Source of the DNA: CAWGET01 sp963821715
GTDB lineage: Bacteria > Bacteroidota > Ignavibacteria > Ignavibacteriales > Melioribacteraceae
Assembly: GCA_963821715.1 (NCBI GenBank)
Contig: CAWGET010000004.1
Coordinates: 62,001 to 126,000, forward strand
DNA length: 64,000 bases
Reading direction: 5' to 3'
In this document: piece after piece, positions 55,947 to 64,000 of the stretch
Layout of the letters: every line of letters starts with the position of its first letter
Position numbering within the stretch: the first letter of the stretch is position 1
Program-made: the position numbers and the translations under genes
The notes under the pieces: model-generated
Databases searched by the model: none
Told to the model about the DNA's origin: nothing
The model's input: only the letters and a program-made list of their open reading frames with translations

Positions 55947-56660
55947 TCAATTATCTTTCAAATTGAACGGGTTGTAGTCAGTATCGTAATCATAATGATC
56001 TTCGGCTTCTTCTCGCTTCAACCAAAAAACAATTTTATAAGTTACGGGCGTAAATAAAATTTCTACGCCCGTTTTTATTACATAATTTGCAAGAATTAAG
56101 CTAACCAATAAATCTGTCGGAAGAATCCCATAAAAAGCTACAATGATAAAAATTACAGTGTCAACAATCTGACCAAAAAGTGTTGAACCGATTGTTCTCG
56201 TCCACAACCATTTCCCTTTTGTAATAATTTTCATTTTAGAAAGAATAAATGAATTAGTAAACTCTCCGGTGAAATAAGCAATCAGACTTGCAAGTACGAG
56301 GCGAGGAGTTAATCCGAGTATTTTTTCGTACGCATCCTGATTCCCCCATTCGGCAGAAGGTGGCAGTATACCTACAATTATCAATGCAGCCGACATTATA
56401 AACGCACTGAAAAATCCGAGCCATATTACTTTACGGGATTTCTTGTATCCGTAAACCTCGGTAAGAATATCGCCGAAAATATAACTTAGCGGAAAAACAA
56501 TAACGCCTCCGTCTAAAGAGAAAAATCCAAAATCGATAATTTTTGTTGAAGCGATATTCGAAATCAGTAAAACAGCTACAAAAAATGCAGTAATTGTATC
56601 CAGATGTTTATATCCTTCTCGTCCCTTTGGAATAATCAGCTTTTTCAATTTATCAGGCAT
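55947..56660 (-). CDS. Queuosine precursor transporter, YhhQ/VUT family
   Basis: A 237-residue protein with about six membrane helices. The motif FFSLDGGVIVFPLSYIFGDILTEVYGYKKSRKVIW is the family hallmark, and GSTLFGQIVDTVIFI is conserved too. The family imports preQ0/preQ1, the 7-deazapurine precursors of queuosine in tRNA. I chose ATG 56660, which overlaps the upstream stop by 8 bp; an alternative ATG at 56684 adds eight residues and a longer overlap. It is the last gene of an OsmC-dehydrogenase-transporter operon. Confidence 0.92.
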   Translation of the reverse strand: MPDKLKKLIIPKGREGYKHLDTITAFFVAVLLISNIASTKIIDFGFFSLDGGVIVFPLSYIFGDILTEVYGYKKSRKVIWLGFFSAFIMSAALIIVGILPPSAEWGNQDAYEKILGLTPRLVLASLIAYFTGEFTNSFILSKMKIITKGKWLWTRTIGSTLFGQIVDTVIFIIVAFYGILPTDLLVSLILANYVIKTGVEILFTPVTYKIVFWLKREEAEDHYDYDTDYNPFNLKDN

Positions 56661-57822
56661 AAGTAAAACTTTCTTTAATTTCAAATCCCCGCAGTTTCGC
56701 TTCTTCTATTATTTTTCTTCCCGGAACTGCTTTGTGAACCGGAACAACTCCTTTAACTGTTTCCCCTTTTACTGAAAGTATTGAAATTATTGACGCATGC
56801 CATCCGGTCAGTTTTTGCATAGCGGTAAACCCTGTTTCCTTATCGTATCTTTCAATCAATTCTAGTTCATAACTTGCTCGTTTACCGTTTTTAATTCCTT
56901 CGGCGAAGATTTTTATAATTCCGAGGTCTTCAAATTTTACGGCACTTATTTTCGGCTCTAGTAATTTGTGAAAAAAGTCCCGGGGAGCAATTTCGGCGTC
57001 TCCAATATTTACCGGCTCCGTTTCGAATAATCCCAGCATTGAATAAGCCTTGAATTGATCCCAATGACCGGGATAGCGGAGAGTTTTATTTTCCAGAGTT
57101 TCTACTTGTCCTTCGAGATCAAAAGGCAGCGTGGATAATCCACCGGATGTTACAGCGGCTTCTAAATTGCCTATCGGCTCGGGGAAAATTAATTTTTCTC
57201 TTCCATCCAGACATTCGGCATAATAAATTTTTGCGTCGCGAAGAAATACCGCTTTACCGTAATATTCGTTTGTCAATCCGTTGAGATGAAATGAAGACAA
57301 GTAATTCCAGGGCGGAACAGGATTTTGCGGAAGACCGGCTCCGTAAGACTTTATGCTTATCGTCTCGTCAAATTGGTGAAGAATATTTTCGATGAAAGAA
57401 ATATTTAGTCCCGGATCCATTCCGCAATCCGGCACAACGGAAATATTTTTTCGCTTCGCGCTTTCATTTAAGCTAAGCTGCTCTTTTACAACATCCGTGT
57501 TTCCGCCGAGATCGCAAAAATTGGCGCCAACATTAATAGCAGTTTTTGTCAGATCTAAATTAAAATAATAGGGAACGCAGCTGATTATTCCCGAAGTTCC
57601 GGAGAGTAATTTTTCCATTTCCCCGGTTTTTCTCACGTCGGCTTTTACCGAAGTGAATATTTTCTTTTCAGTAAGCGTTTCTAATTTCTCTTCCGCTAAA
57701 TGCAGTGACTGCAAATCATTATCAATCAGCATAATTTTTTTTGCATCACCAAATTTCGCAAGATCGTAAGCCGCGGCTATTCCCTGCCGGCCGGCGCCGA
57801 TGACTGCATAAATTTTTTCCAT
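56653..57822 (-). CDS. Saccharopine dehydrogenase-like NAD(P)-binding protein
   Basis: A 389-residue oxidoreductase. The N-terminal Rossmann loop is AVIGAGRQGIAAAYDLAKFG, followed by DNDLQSLHLAEEKL. CDLGGNTDVVKEQLSL and the catalytic-domain VPDCGMDPGLN are typical of saccharopine dehydrogenase and lysine 6-dehydrogenase-like enzymes. Amino-acid substrate is likely but not shown. The gene begins directly after the OsmC stop with no gap and overlaps the queuosine transporter by 8 bp, so the three genes are tightly coupled. Confidence 0.9.
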   Translation of the reverse strand: MEKIYAVIGAGRQGIAAAYDLAKFGDAKKIMLIDNDLQSLHLAEEKLETLTEKKIFTSVKADVRKTGEMEKLLSGTSGIISCVPYYFNLDLTKTAINVGANFCDLGGNTDVVKEQLSLNESAKRKNISVVPDCGMDPGLNISFIENILHQFDETISIKSYGAGLPQNPVPPWNYLSSFHLNGLTNEYYGKAVFLRDAKIYYAECLDGREKLIFPEPIGNLEAAVTSGGLSTLPFDLEGQVETLENKTLRYPGHWDQFKAYSMLGLFETEPVNIGDAEIAPRDFFHKLLEPKISAVKFEDLGIIKIFAEGIKNGKRASYELELIERYDKETGFTAMQKLTGWHASIISILSVKGETVKGVVPVHKAVPGRKIIEEAKLRGFEIKESFTYA

Positions 57823-58263
57823 CTATAATTCTTCAACTTTTGATTCAAGAATTTTATACGAGTTCGTAATTTTCACGGTTTCTTTCAGCATATAAGTTAC
57901 GGCGCAATATTTTGTTTCGGATAGTTCAATCGCTCTCGCCACATCGTTCTCTTTAATTTCTTTTCCGTAAAAAACATACTCCAAATGCATTTCAGTAAAA
58001 ACCTTTGGATGTTCATCATTCATTTCAGCGGAAATTCTGATCTCAAAATCATCAACTTTAGCTCTTTTCTTTTTTAGGATGGAAACAACATCGCTTCCTG
58101 TGCATCCGCCAAGCGCAAGTAGCAGCAATTCTTTCGGGCGTATTCCGGCATCGCTGCCTCCAAAATTCTGTGGTCCGTCCATCATCACCCAATGATTAGA
58201 ATCCGTAATTCCGGCGAATGTTATACCATTCACTTGTTTGATCAAAGCTTTTTTTGCAGACAT
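57823..58263 (-). CDS. OsmC family peroxiredoxin-like protein
   Basis: A 146-residue OsmC/Ohr-superfamily protein. The two redox cysteines are in LALGGCTGSDVVSIL (about residue 56) and TKYCAVTYMLK (about residue 121). RPKELLLLALGGC is the conserved central helix. These proteins reduce organic hydroperoxides with thiol cofactors. A TAnnTTTG box lies upstream at 58284-58291. It heads the operon with the dehydrogenase and the queuosine transporter. Confidence 0.94.
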   Translation of the reverse strand: MSAKKALIKQVNGITFAGITDSNHWVMMDGPQNFGGSDAGIRPKELLLLALGGCTGSDVVSILKKKRAKVDDFEIRISAEMNDEHPKVFTEMHLEYVFYGKEIKENDVARAIELSETKYCAVTYMLKETVKITNSYKILESKVEEL

Positions 58264-58283
58264 TTCCTTCTCCGTATTTGTTA

Positions 58284-58291
58284 CAAATTTA
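58284..58291 (-). promoter_or_regulatory. Candidate -7 box upstream of osmC-like gene
   Basis: On the minus strand this reads TAAATTTG, matching TAnnTTTG, 20 bp before the ATG. No well-spaced TTTG -33 box is visible. Tentative. Confidence 0.3.
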
Positions 58292-58482
58292 AAGTTAATT
58301 ATAATTTTAATTTTTAGCTTTTATATTTGTTATAAACAAACAATTAAAATTGAGAATAACAAATTTACTGGAAAAGTTAAAATCGAATGGCAAGTTTTAC
58401 CATAATACAAAGGAAGTCTGCTTTTCTTTTTGATGATATTAAATTGGCAGAAGACTTAAAATATTATTCTTTCGATGGTAGA

Positions 58483-58704
58483 TTACTTTCGAATAAAATA
58501 GAGAATAAGCGAAATAATAATGCTCAATAAAATTGAAGTCGCTATCGGGAAATATAGAGTGAAGTTTTTCTTCTTAATAAAAATATCGCCGGGAAGTTTT
58601 CCGACAAAAGGAATTTTATCGAAGAATACGATTATTAAGCCTAGCAACACTATCGCGATGCCGGTAAAAATTAATATTTTTCCAAACGATTGAAATTCAA
58701 ACAT
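58483..58704 (-). CDS. DUF2905 family small membrane protein
   Basis: A 73-residue protein with two transmembrane helices. GKILIFTGIAIVLLGLIIVF, the loop IPFVGKLPGDIFIKKKN with the conserved LPGDI, and FYFP-like YFPIATSILLSIIISLIL are the DUF2905 features. The function is unknown. It is 3 bp downstream of the ABM-domain gene in the same direction. Confidence 0.92.
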   Translation of the reverse strand: MFEFQSFGKILIFTGIAIVLLGLIIVFFDKIPFVGKLPGDIFIKKKNFTLYFPIATSILLSIIISLILYFIRK

Positions 58705-58707
58705 ATC

Positions 58708-59463
58708 TTAATTAAATATTTTTCCGGCTACCAATGTGTAATGAGTAATCTGCAGGTCGTCGCTCGTTTTTATTTTTCCGCTGTAGCTTTCTTCCAATAC
58801 TAATTTCCACTGATATAATTGAGAGAAAGTATGCTCCACTTTCTGAAAATGTTTTTTAAATAGTTTCCCCTCTTCATATTTACCAGCAGATTCTTCGTTC
58901 TCCCAAATATTAATAAGCATTACACTATTTTTTTCTTTGATATTTTCCAACATATACGCGGAATAACATCCCGGAGTCGATTGGAGTTCGGGGATAATTT
59001 CATCTTCATAAATATTTTTAAATTCCTGAAATTTATCAATTTCAATTTTAACCGAAACGAGTCTAACAAAAAGTCTAGGCAATTCTAACTTTTCGAAATG
59101 CCCGCTGCTAGTCTGAGTTACTTTATAAAAATTGAGACGCGGTTCTTCTTCAACCGGAAAATATTCCAGCACAAGATTTTCCGATAGCTGAGCTTTCAAC
59201 TCCTTGGAATGTGATGTCGCTTCGTTTAATTGAGTGATAATATTTTTGTAAACATCGCTTGACTCAAAATTTTCCGCTTGTTCGTTTGTTTCCCAAAAGG
59301 TTAGAGCAGCAAAAACGTTAGGCGATAAATTATTTTTTAGCAATGCGGCAAATAAGCATCCTGAAATATTAGTAAATTGCGGAAGAGCTTTTTCTTCGAA
59401 GAGTTCAATAATATCAGGAACAGTATTGGGCATAAGCTTGAACTCCAAAAATCTTAAAAACAT
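58708..59463 (-). CDS. Protein with two antibiotic-biosynthesis-monooxygenase-like (ABM) domains
   Basis: A 251-residue protein built from two similar ferredoxin-like halves: residues about 1-80 (LRFLEFKLMPNTVPDIIELFEEKALPQFTNISGCLFAALL, then ALTFWETNEQAENF) and about 130-225 (FVRLVSVKIEIDKFQEFKNIYEDEIIPELQSTPGCYSAYML, then LINIWENEESAGKY). The repeated xxPGCxxA and WE(T/N)xE patterns are those of ABM dimeric alpha/beta-barrel domains. A fused pair would form one barrel within a single chain. Substrate and activity are unknown. It follows the phosphatase gene by 8 bp. Confidence 0.75.
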   Translation of the reverse strand: MFLRFLEFKLMPNTVPDIIELFEEKALPQFTNISGCLFAALLKNNLSPNVFAALTFWETNEQAENFESSDVYKNIITQLNEATSHSKELKAQLSENLVLEYFPVEEEPRLNFYKVTQTSSGHFEKLELPRLFVRLVSVKIEIDKFQEFKNIYEDEIIPELQSTPGCYSAYMLENIKEKNSVMLINIWENEESAGKYEEGKLFKKHFQKVEHTFSQLYQWKLVLEESYSGKIKTSDDLQITHYTLVAGKIFN

Positions 59464-59471
59464 TTTTTCCT

Positions 59472-60776
59472 CTATTTATTATTTCTTTTAATCACCAAAA
59501 GCGTGATATCATCAAATTGCGGATTTTCTCCGACGTGTTTATTAACTCCGGCAATTATCTCCTTAATAATTTCCGCCGAATTCTTGCTTCTATTCCGTAA
59601 GATAATATTCCTCAACCTTTCGGTTCCAAATAGCTCCGCGTCGTTATTCATCGCATCAATAATTCCATCTGAGAAAAGAGTAAGTATTTCTCCTTCTCCA
59701 AATTTAATCTTTTCATCACTAAAATTTAAATCAACCAAGAATCCGAGAACGGTTCCTCCCGTAACCAGTTCCTCAAAAACATTACCGCTTTTTAGATGAA
59801 GAGGATTTTCATGTCCGGCGTTGCAAAAAGTTATTTCGTTATTTTCTGAATCGAGAATCCCGTAAAAGAGCGTCGCAAACTTTCTTATATCTGTACTATT
59901 GTACAGAAGTAAGTTGGACATTTTGATGATATCTTTGGGAAAAGACTGCAGAAAGGATTGACCTCGCAAAGTAGCTTGGAGATTAGCCATCAGCAAAGCC
60001 GCTGGTAATCCTTTACCGGAAACATCACCGAGACAGAATGCCATTCGGGATTTAGAGATATTGATAAAATCGTAATAGTCTCCTCCAACCTCGCTTTCTG
60101 GGATATTCAGTGCGGCAATATCGTAGCCCGGAACATCAGGGATCTGTTTGGGCAGCAGATTCAACTGAATCTCTTTAGCCATCCTTATTTCTTCCTGAAT
60201 ACAAATGTAGGATTGCTCCTCTTCCAGAAGGCGGCTGTTTTCAATAGCTTGCGCCGATTGGCCCGCAATTATTGAAAGCAATCTTTCATCTCCGGAGGTA
60301 AAAATCATTTCTCCTTTTTTATTCAGCACATAAATTAATCCGACTAATTGCCCCTGAAAACTAAGAGGAGCGCTAAGGAGATTTCTAAGCTTATAGTTTT
60401 CCATTCGCAGCGAAATAAACCTTTCATCTTTTTCGAGAGCATTAATTACCAAAGGTTTTCTATGTTTCAGCATCCATCCTACAAGTTCCGAAGTAAGTGC
60501 ATAATTGAAATCCTTCTCCAGGGAAGATTCGCCTCTTCTTATTAATGTCGTATAAGTGTCATCTTTATTCTGATCGAAAAGCATCAGCGCGCATTGTTCT
60601 ACATTAAGATGCTTAATACATTTGTTGACGATAAGATCCATAATTTTATTCATCGATAAGGTAGAACCGATGGCAGTCGCTATCTCATTGAGAATAGATA
60701 ATTCTTCTATCGCCTTACGCAGCTTTAAATTTTCGTCTTCTAATCTTTCTATTTTTCTTGCTAATTCATCAGACAT
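59472..60776 (-). CDS. GAF domain-SpoIIE (PP2C-type) phosphatase, RsbU-like
   Basis: A 434-residue signalling protein. A short coiled coil is followed by a GAF domain (about 25-180; LNEIATAIGSTLSMNKIMDLIVNKCIKHLNVEQCALMLF, then SAPLSFQGQLVGLIYV). A SpoIIE phosphatase domain follows (about 205-430), with EIQLNLLPKQIPDVPGYD, PESEVGGDYYDFI and LGDVSGKGLPAALLMA holding the metal-binding Asp residues, and ALFSDGIIDAMN and FDDITLLVI at the end. RsbU-type phosphatases dephosphorylate anti-sigma antagonists. The partners RsbV and RsbW are not in this window. It heads the phosphatase-ABM-DUF2905 operon. Confidence 0.93.
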   Translation of the reverse strand: MSDELARKIERLEDENLKLRKAIEELSILNEIATAIGSTLSMNKIMDLIVNKCIKHLNVEQCALMLFDQNKDDTYTTLIRRGESSLEKDFNYALTSELVGWMLKHRKPLVINALEKDERFISLRMENYKLRNLLSAPLSFQGQLVGLIYVLNKKGEMIFTSGDERLLSIIAGQSAQAIENSRLLEEEQSYICIQEEIRMAKEIQLNLLPKQIPDVPGYDIAALNIPESEVGGDYYDFINISKSRMAFCLGDVSGKGLPAALLMANLQATLRGQSFLQSFPKDIIKMSNLLLYNSTDIRKFATLFYGILDSENNEITFCNAGHENPLHLKSGNVFEELVTGGTVLGFLVDLNFSDEKIKFGEGEILTLFSDGIIDAMNNDAELFGTERLRNIILRNRSKNSAEIIKEIIAGVNKHVGENPQFDDITLLVIKRNNK

Positions 60777-60972
60777 TAAAGAGCCGATTGATTTTAGTTT
60801 ACAAAACGTAAAGACCGTATAAGTTGAACTGTTTAAAGATAATCAAATTGGCTAATTTATTAAAGCCGGATGTTTTGAAAATTAAATGAATAAACAATTT
60901 ATGGTTTCTGCTTCGTATTATTCTAAATAAATTTTAATTTAGTTAATGAAGATTTTTACAAAGGAGGAAAGG

Positions 60973-63342
60973 ATGAAAAGATTTATACTTTTACTTTTGT
61001 CTGTTTTAACCCTAAATATATTTGCGCTCGACGATATTCCTAAGAGAGAATTCCGCGGAGTCTGGGTAGCTACAGTTACAAATCTTGATTGGCCTTCTTC
61101 CCCTTTTCTAACTGTCAACGAACAGAAAGAGGAGTTGGTTAATCTATTTGAAAAAATGAAGCTTAACGGATTCAACGCAATAATTTTTCAGGTGAGGACT
61201 GAGAACGACGCTTTGTATAAATCAGAAATAGAGCCTTGGTCTTACTGGCTTACGGGCGAACAAGGGAAAGCCCCTTCGCCTCTTTGGGACCCGCTTCAGT
61301 TTGCGATAGATGAAGCTCATAAGCGCGGAATGGAACTCCATGCATGGTTCAATCCGTATCGCGCTGTTAAAACGGTAGGAGCATATACGGTTGATGAGAA
61401 TCATATAACAAAAACTCACCCTGAATGGATTTTGCATATTGACAATTATAAACTTCTTAACCCGGGAATTCCCGAAGTTGAAAATTATATAATTGAAGTT
61501 GTAACCGATGTGGCTAAAAGATATAACATAGACGGCATTCATCTTGACGATTATTTCTATCCTTACACTCCGATAAGAGATCAGGATACAGCAACTTTTA
61601 GGATTTACAACCGTGGATTTGATAATATATTCGATTGGCGGCGCGACAATATTAACAGGATGATCAACCATCTTGGCGACAGCATACGGTCGGTTAAACC
61701 ATTTATTAAATATGGAGTCAGTCCATTTGGTATTTGGAAGAACGGCGTTCCGCCGGGAATTTTAGGATTCGACGCATATAGCACAATCTACGCAGATCCT
61801 ATTGCTTGGCTTCGAAATAATTCTATTGATTATCTCACACCCCAGCTATACTGGGCAATCGGAGGATCACAGGATTTTATAAAACTCCAGGAATGGTGGG
61901 CTGATTCCGCAAGCGCTTACAGTGCGCATCTTTATACAGGTCACGCGGCTTACAAAGCTTACGATTTCAAAGCAGGTGAAATCTCGAATCAAATTAAAGC
62001 TAACCGCGAAAATGAAAATGTTCAAGGAAGTATATTTTTCCGCGCTCAAGATTTCATTAATAATCCGAAAGGAATCTCTGACTCGCTGAGATTTAACTAT
62101 TACCGCGGACCATCAATCCCGAATAAAATGGAATGGAAAAACGATGATACTCCTCCGTTAGCACCGACGAATCTAAGGTTTGGTGTTGATGATGAAACCG
62201 GGGAATATGCCTTGATATGGGATGAACCTGCAGCGGCGGCTGACGGTGATACTGCGGTAAAATATATTGTTTATCGTCACCCGATCTCTTTAGCAAAAAT
62301 AAAAGAAGGCGACGGGGATATGAATTTCGGACTTGCGGGAAATACAGAAAAATTACCGATGCGATATTCAAACTTTTCTTGGGTGGGACAATATTATTCC
62401 GTTGCCGCAATAGATAAATCGAATAATGAAAGCGAACAAAGCGACTTTATTGAAATAACTCTTATGCCCGAAATTCCATCTCTTATCGCGCCTATGAACA
62501 ATGCTGTAAATCAAATTGATGCCGTACTTTTAAGTTGGAATGGGGATGAAAAAACAGGAGCTTACGCTTTGCAGGTTTCCACCGATTCAACTTTTACTGC
62601 ATTAGTGAAAAATGTAGAATATATTCAAGCGGATTCTTTATTGATGCAGAACATGCTTCCGCAGCAGAAATATTACTGGCGCGTTAAAGCCTTTAGCTAC
62701 GGCGGACAAAGTGAGTTCTCTGAAGCATATTCTTTTACAACCGGCTTTCCGACCACTCCTTTGTTAGTTTATCCTAATCATACGGAAACAATAGATACAC
62801 TTAGCCCTACATTGATTTGGCGGGAAACGCCATCCGCGGATTCCTATAAGCTTCAACTAAGCGGAAGCCCGAACATCGAAGTAAATCCTTTAATTTTAGA
62901 TACAAGCGGAATAACGGATACAATGTTAACTCTGAATAATTTAAGTCCGGATAAAGTTTATTTCTGGCGAGTAAAAGCTGTAAACCAATTTGGTGTAAGC
63001 GAATGGTCTGAAATCCGGGGGTTCAAAACGCCTGATCCGGTTGGAGTAAGAGCCGAAGAAATTCTTCCTTCGGAATTTAAATTATACCAAAATTATCCGA
63101 ATCCATTTAATCCCGGAACAACAATTAGGTACGCGGTTCCTGCTGGCAAATATAACCAAAATGTTACACTGAAATTATTTGATATATTAGGAAATGAGAT
63201 TGTGACCTTATTGAATGAAGTTAAATCGCCGGGCGTTTATGAACTTGAATTCAATGGTGCCGCCTTGGCAAGCGGTATTTATATTTACAGAATGCAGTCC
63301 AGCAGCTTTAATACCGCAAAGAAATTAATATTGATGAAATAA
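60973..63342 (+). CDS. GHL10-type family 10 glycosyl hydrolase with FN3-like modules and T9SS sorting domain
   Basis: A secreted protein of about 789 residues. The start is ATG 60973, since AAGGAGG lies just 5 bp before it; the in-frame ATG at 60946 is less likely. A signal peptide (MKRFILLLLSVLTLNIFA) is followed by the GHL10/DUF187 catalytic domain: REFRGVWVATVTNLDWPS, NAIIFQVR, AHKRGMELHAWFNPYR and YNIDGIHLDDYFYPY, with the acidic pair. FN3-like modules (about 400-690) follow. The C-terminus is the Ignavibacteria sorting domain with FKLYQNYPNPFNPGTTIRY and ASGIYIYRM, ending KKLILMK. It is probably exported by type IX secretion to cleave extracellular glycans; the substrate is unknown. Confidence 0.95.
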   Translation: MKRFILLLLSVLTLNIFALDDIPKREFRGVWVATVTNLDWPSSPFLTVNEQKEELVNLFEKMKLNGFNAIIFQVRTENDALYKSEIEPWSYWLTGEQGKAPSPLWDPLQFAIDEAHKRGMELHAWFNPYRAVKTVGAYTVDENHITKTHPEWILHIDNYKLLNPGIPEVENYIIEVVTDVAKRYNIDGIHLDDYFYPYTPIRDQDTATFRIYNRGFDNIFDWRRDNINRMINHLGDSIRSVKPFIKYGVSPFGIWKNGVPPGILGFDAYSTIYADPIAWLRNNSIDYLTPQLYWAIGGSQDFIKLQEWWADSASAYSAHLYTGHAAYKAYDFKAGEISNQIKANRENENVQGSIFFRAQDFINNPKGISDSLRFNYYRGPSIPNKMEWKNDDTPPLAPTNLRFGVDDETGEYALIWDEPAAAADGDTAVKYIVYRHPISLAKIKEGDGDMNFGLAGNTEKLPMRYSNFSWVGQYYSVAAIDKSNNESEQSDFIEITLMPEIPSLIAPMNNAVNQIDAVLLSWNGDEKTGAYALQVSTDSTFTALVKNVEYIQADSLLMQNMLPQQKYYWRVKAFSYGGQSEFSEAYSFTTGFPTTPLLVYPNHTETIDTLSPTLIWRETPSADSYKLQLSGSPNIEVNPLILDTSGITDTMLTLNNLSPDKVYFWRVKAVNQFGVSEWSEIRGFKTPDPVGVRAEEILPSEFKLYQNYPNPFNPGTTIRYAVPAGKYNQNVTLKLFDILGNEIVTLLNEVKSPGVYELEFNGAALASGIYIYRMQSSSFNTAKKLILMK

Positions 63343-63395
63343 TAAATCGATTACTCAGTAAAACTTAGGGAATATTTTATTACAAAGGATTGGAT

Positions 63396-64000
63396 ATGAA
63401 AAGCAAAACAAAATTACTTTTTTTTATTTCACTTACGCTTCTTGTTGTCTCTTCCTGCCGGAAAGAAATTGCGGAAGAAGAAGTTTTGGAAACCAGGATA
63501 CTTAAATTTGAGGAGACTTTCCGCGCGGGAGGTTTTGATTTTGAAATTCCGCCGGGAAGTAGAATCGACAGTTTTCGTGTTGATGATCAGCAAAATCAGA
63601 TAACTTTTTATGCGAATAAAGAATTTTCAAACCGCTCATTCCGTAATAATAATGTAGAAAAGATCTATTCGGATATAAAAAAATTCTTCGGGGAAAAATT
63701 CGGCAAGTATAATTTTAAAATCATTACTCTCAGTCATCCGCTAAATGAATTGGTGCCAAATTTTTACAGAGAAAATTCCAAAGAGTACGATGCGAGCAGA
63801 ATAGCCAAAAAAGATGTAGAAAAAAGAATTCCCATAGTTCAGAACCTTGATAAACCATACGAAGTAACGAATGGGTTGAATAACAAAAACATTGTTGTCT
63901 GGAATAGCCACGGCTGGTATTATAATAACGATCAGGATAGATGGATGTGGCAGCGCCCCCGCATGTTTCAGACGGTCGAGGATTTGATTCCCACTTCTTT
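63396..64000 (+). CDS. Xanthan-lyase-like / golvesin-type lipoprotein (partial, C-terminus beyond window)
   Basis: ATG 63396 opens a frame that runs off the window. A lipoprotein signal LLFFISLTLLVVSSC is present, with Cys21 as the lipobox cysteine. After a beta-rich N-terminus (about residues 30-130), NNKNIVVWNSHGWYYN, RWMWQRPRMFQTVEDL resembles the proteins annotated as xanthan lyase or N-acetylmuramoyl-amidase-like in Bacteroidota. The reading is unbroken for 605 bases. Catalytic identity cannot be settled from the visible part. It follows the GHL10 gene by 53 bp, suggesting joint glycan or cell-wall use. Confidence 0.7.
   Translation, partial: MKSKTKLLFFISLTLLVVSSCRKEIAEEEVLETRILKFEETFRAGGFDFEIPPGSRIDSFRVDDQQNQITFYANKEFSNRSFRNNNVEKIYSDIKKFFGEKFGKYNFKIITLSHPLNELVPNFYRENSKEYDASRIAKKDVEKRIPIVQNLDKPYEVTNGLNNKNIVVWNSHGWYYNNDQDRWMWQRPRMFQTVEDLIPTS

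Noticed and set aside
58264..58482. Small plus-strand gene near 58388
   Set aside because: A short open stretch begins at an ATG but lacks a ribosome-binding site and recognisable protein features; not supported.
60946..60972. Upstream ATG for the GHL10 hydrolase
   Set aside because: The strong AAGGAGG site and the signal peptide place the start at 60973.

Overview
The window looks like chromosomal DNA of an AT-rich member of the Bacteroidota/Chlorobiota side of the FCB group, most likely Ignavibacteria. The main clue is the secreted protein at 60973-63342. It ends in a type IX secretion style sorting domain with the YQNYPNPFNPGTTIRY signature that is very common in Ignavibacteria. The lamin-tail-domain giant, the M16 peptidase pairs, the DUF1015-SerC pair and the DUF2203, DUF423 and NnrU-like proteins fit the same group. 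No rRNA, tRNA, CRISPR array, prophage or intact insertion sequence was recognised.

Layout. (1) 1-7963, minus strand: dnaG primase, a cytoplasmic GH13 glycosidase, a DUF3109 Cys-rich protein, rpoN (sigma-54), a NnrU-like membrane protein and a SurA/PpiC peptidyl-prolyl isomerase cut by the window edge. (2) 8169-12725, plus strand: DJ-1/PfpI protein, long-form ispG, Nif3-like protein, zinc-ribbon coiled-coil protein. (3) 12727-20094, minus strand: a ligase-associated DNA repair cassette (exonuclease, ATP-dependent ligase, Lhr-type helicase) behind a PIN-PhoH ATPase and two small membrane proteins. (4) 20189-26585: succinate-semialdehyde dehydrogenase, a 404-bp intergenic block of hairpin repeats, and a giant secreted protein with six lamin-tail domains. 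(5) 26707-37850, plus strand: SpoIID/LytB protein, GT4 glycosyltransferase, BatA/VWA membrane protein, HflX GTPase, a HAL-type ammonia-lyase and two M16 peptidases. (6) 37899-47427: a surface-glycan cluster with flippase, HPr-kinase-like protein, two GT4s, YfhO, GT2 and a divergent ATP-grasp-like protein. (7) 47538-55945: HAD phosphatase, ArsC-like protein without its cysteine, RsbRD_N protein, lipoprotein, a BrnT/antitoxin module, serC-DUF1015, a TPR-thioredoxin lipoprotein, and MarR with a palindromic site facing DUF2203. (8) 55947-64000: queuosine-precursor transporter, saccharopine-dehydrogenase-like protein, OsmC, DUF2905, a double ABM-domain protein, a GAF-SpoIIE phosphatase, a GHL10 glycosidase with sorting tail, and the start of a xanthan-lyase-like lipoprotein.

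The most striking property is that eight genes, with eleven sites in total, are interrupted by single-base frameshifts although the protein on both sides is intact and recognisable. At nine of the eleven sites the simplest repair is removal of one extra base, most often from a short homopolymer. This points to an insertion-biased consensus error in the assembly. Real decay, especially of the repair cassette which carries four of the shifts, cannot be excluded from sequence alone. Readers should treat the split genes as one gene each.

I did not find a clearly undescribed system. The best candidates for a second look are the repair cassette lacking its phosphoesterase, the HPr-kinase-like protein inside the glycan cluster, the BrnT module, the ArsC-like Cys-to-Asn protein, and the repeat block at 21660-21890.
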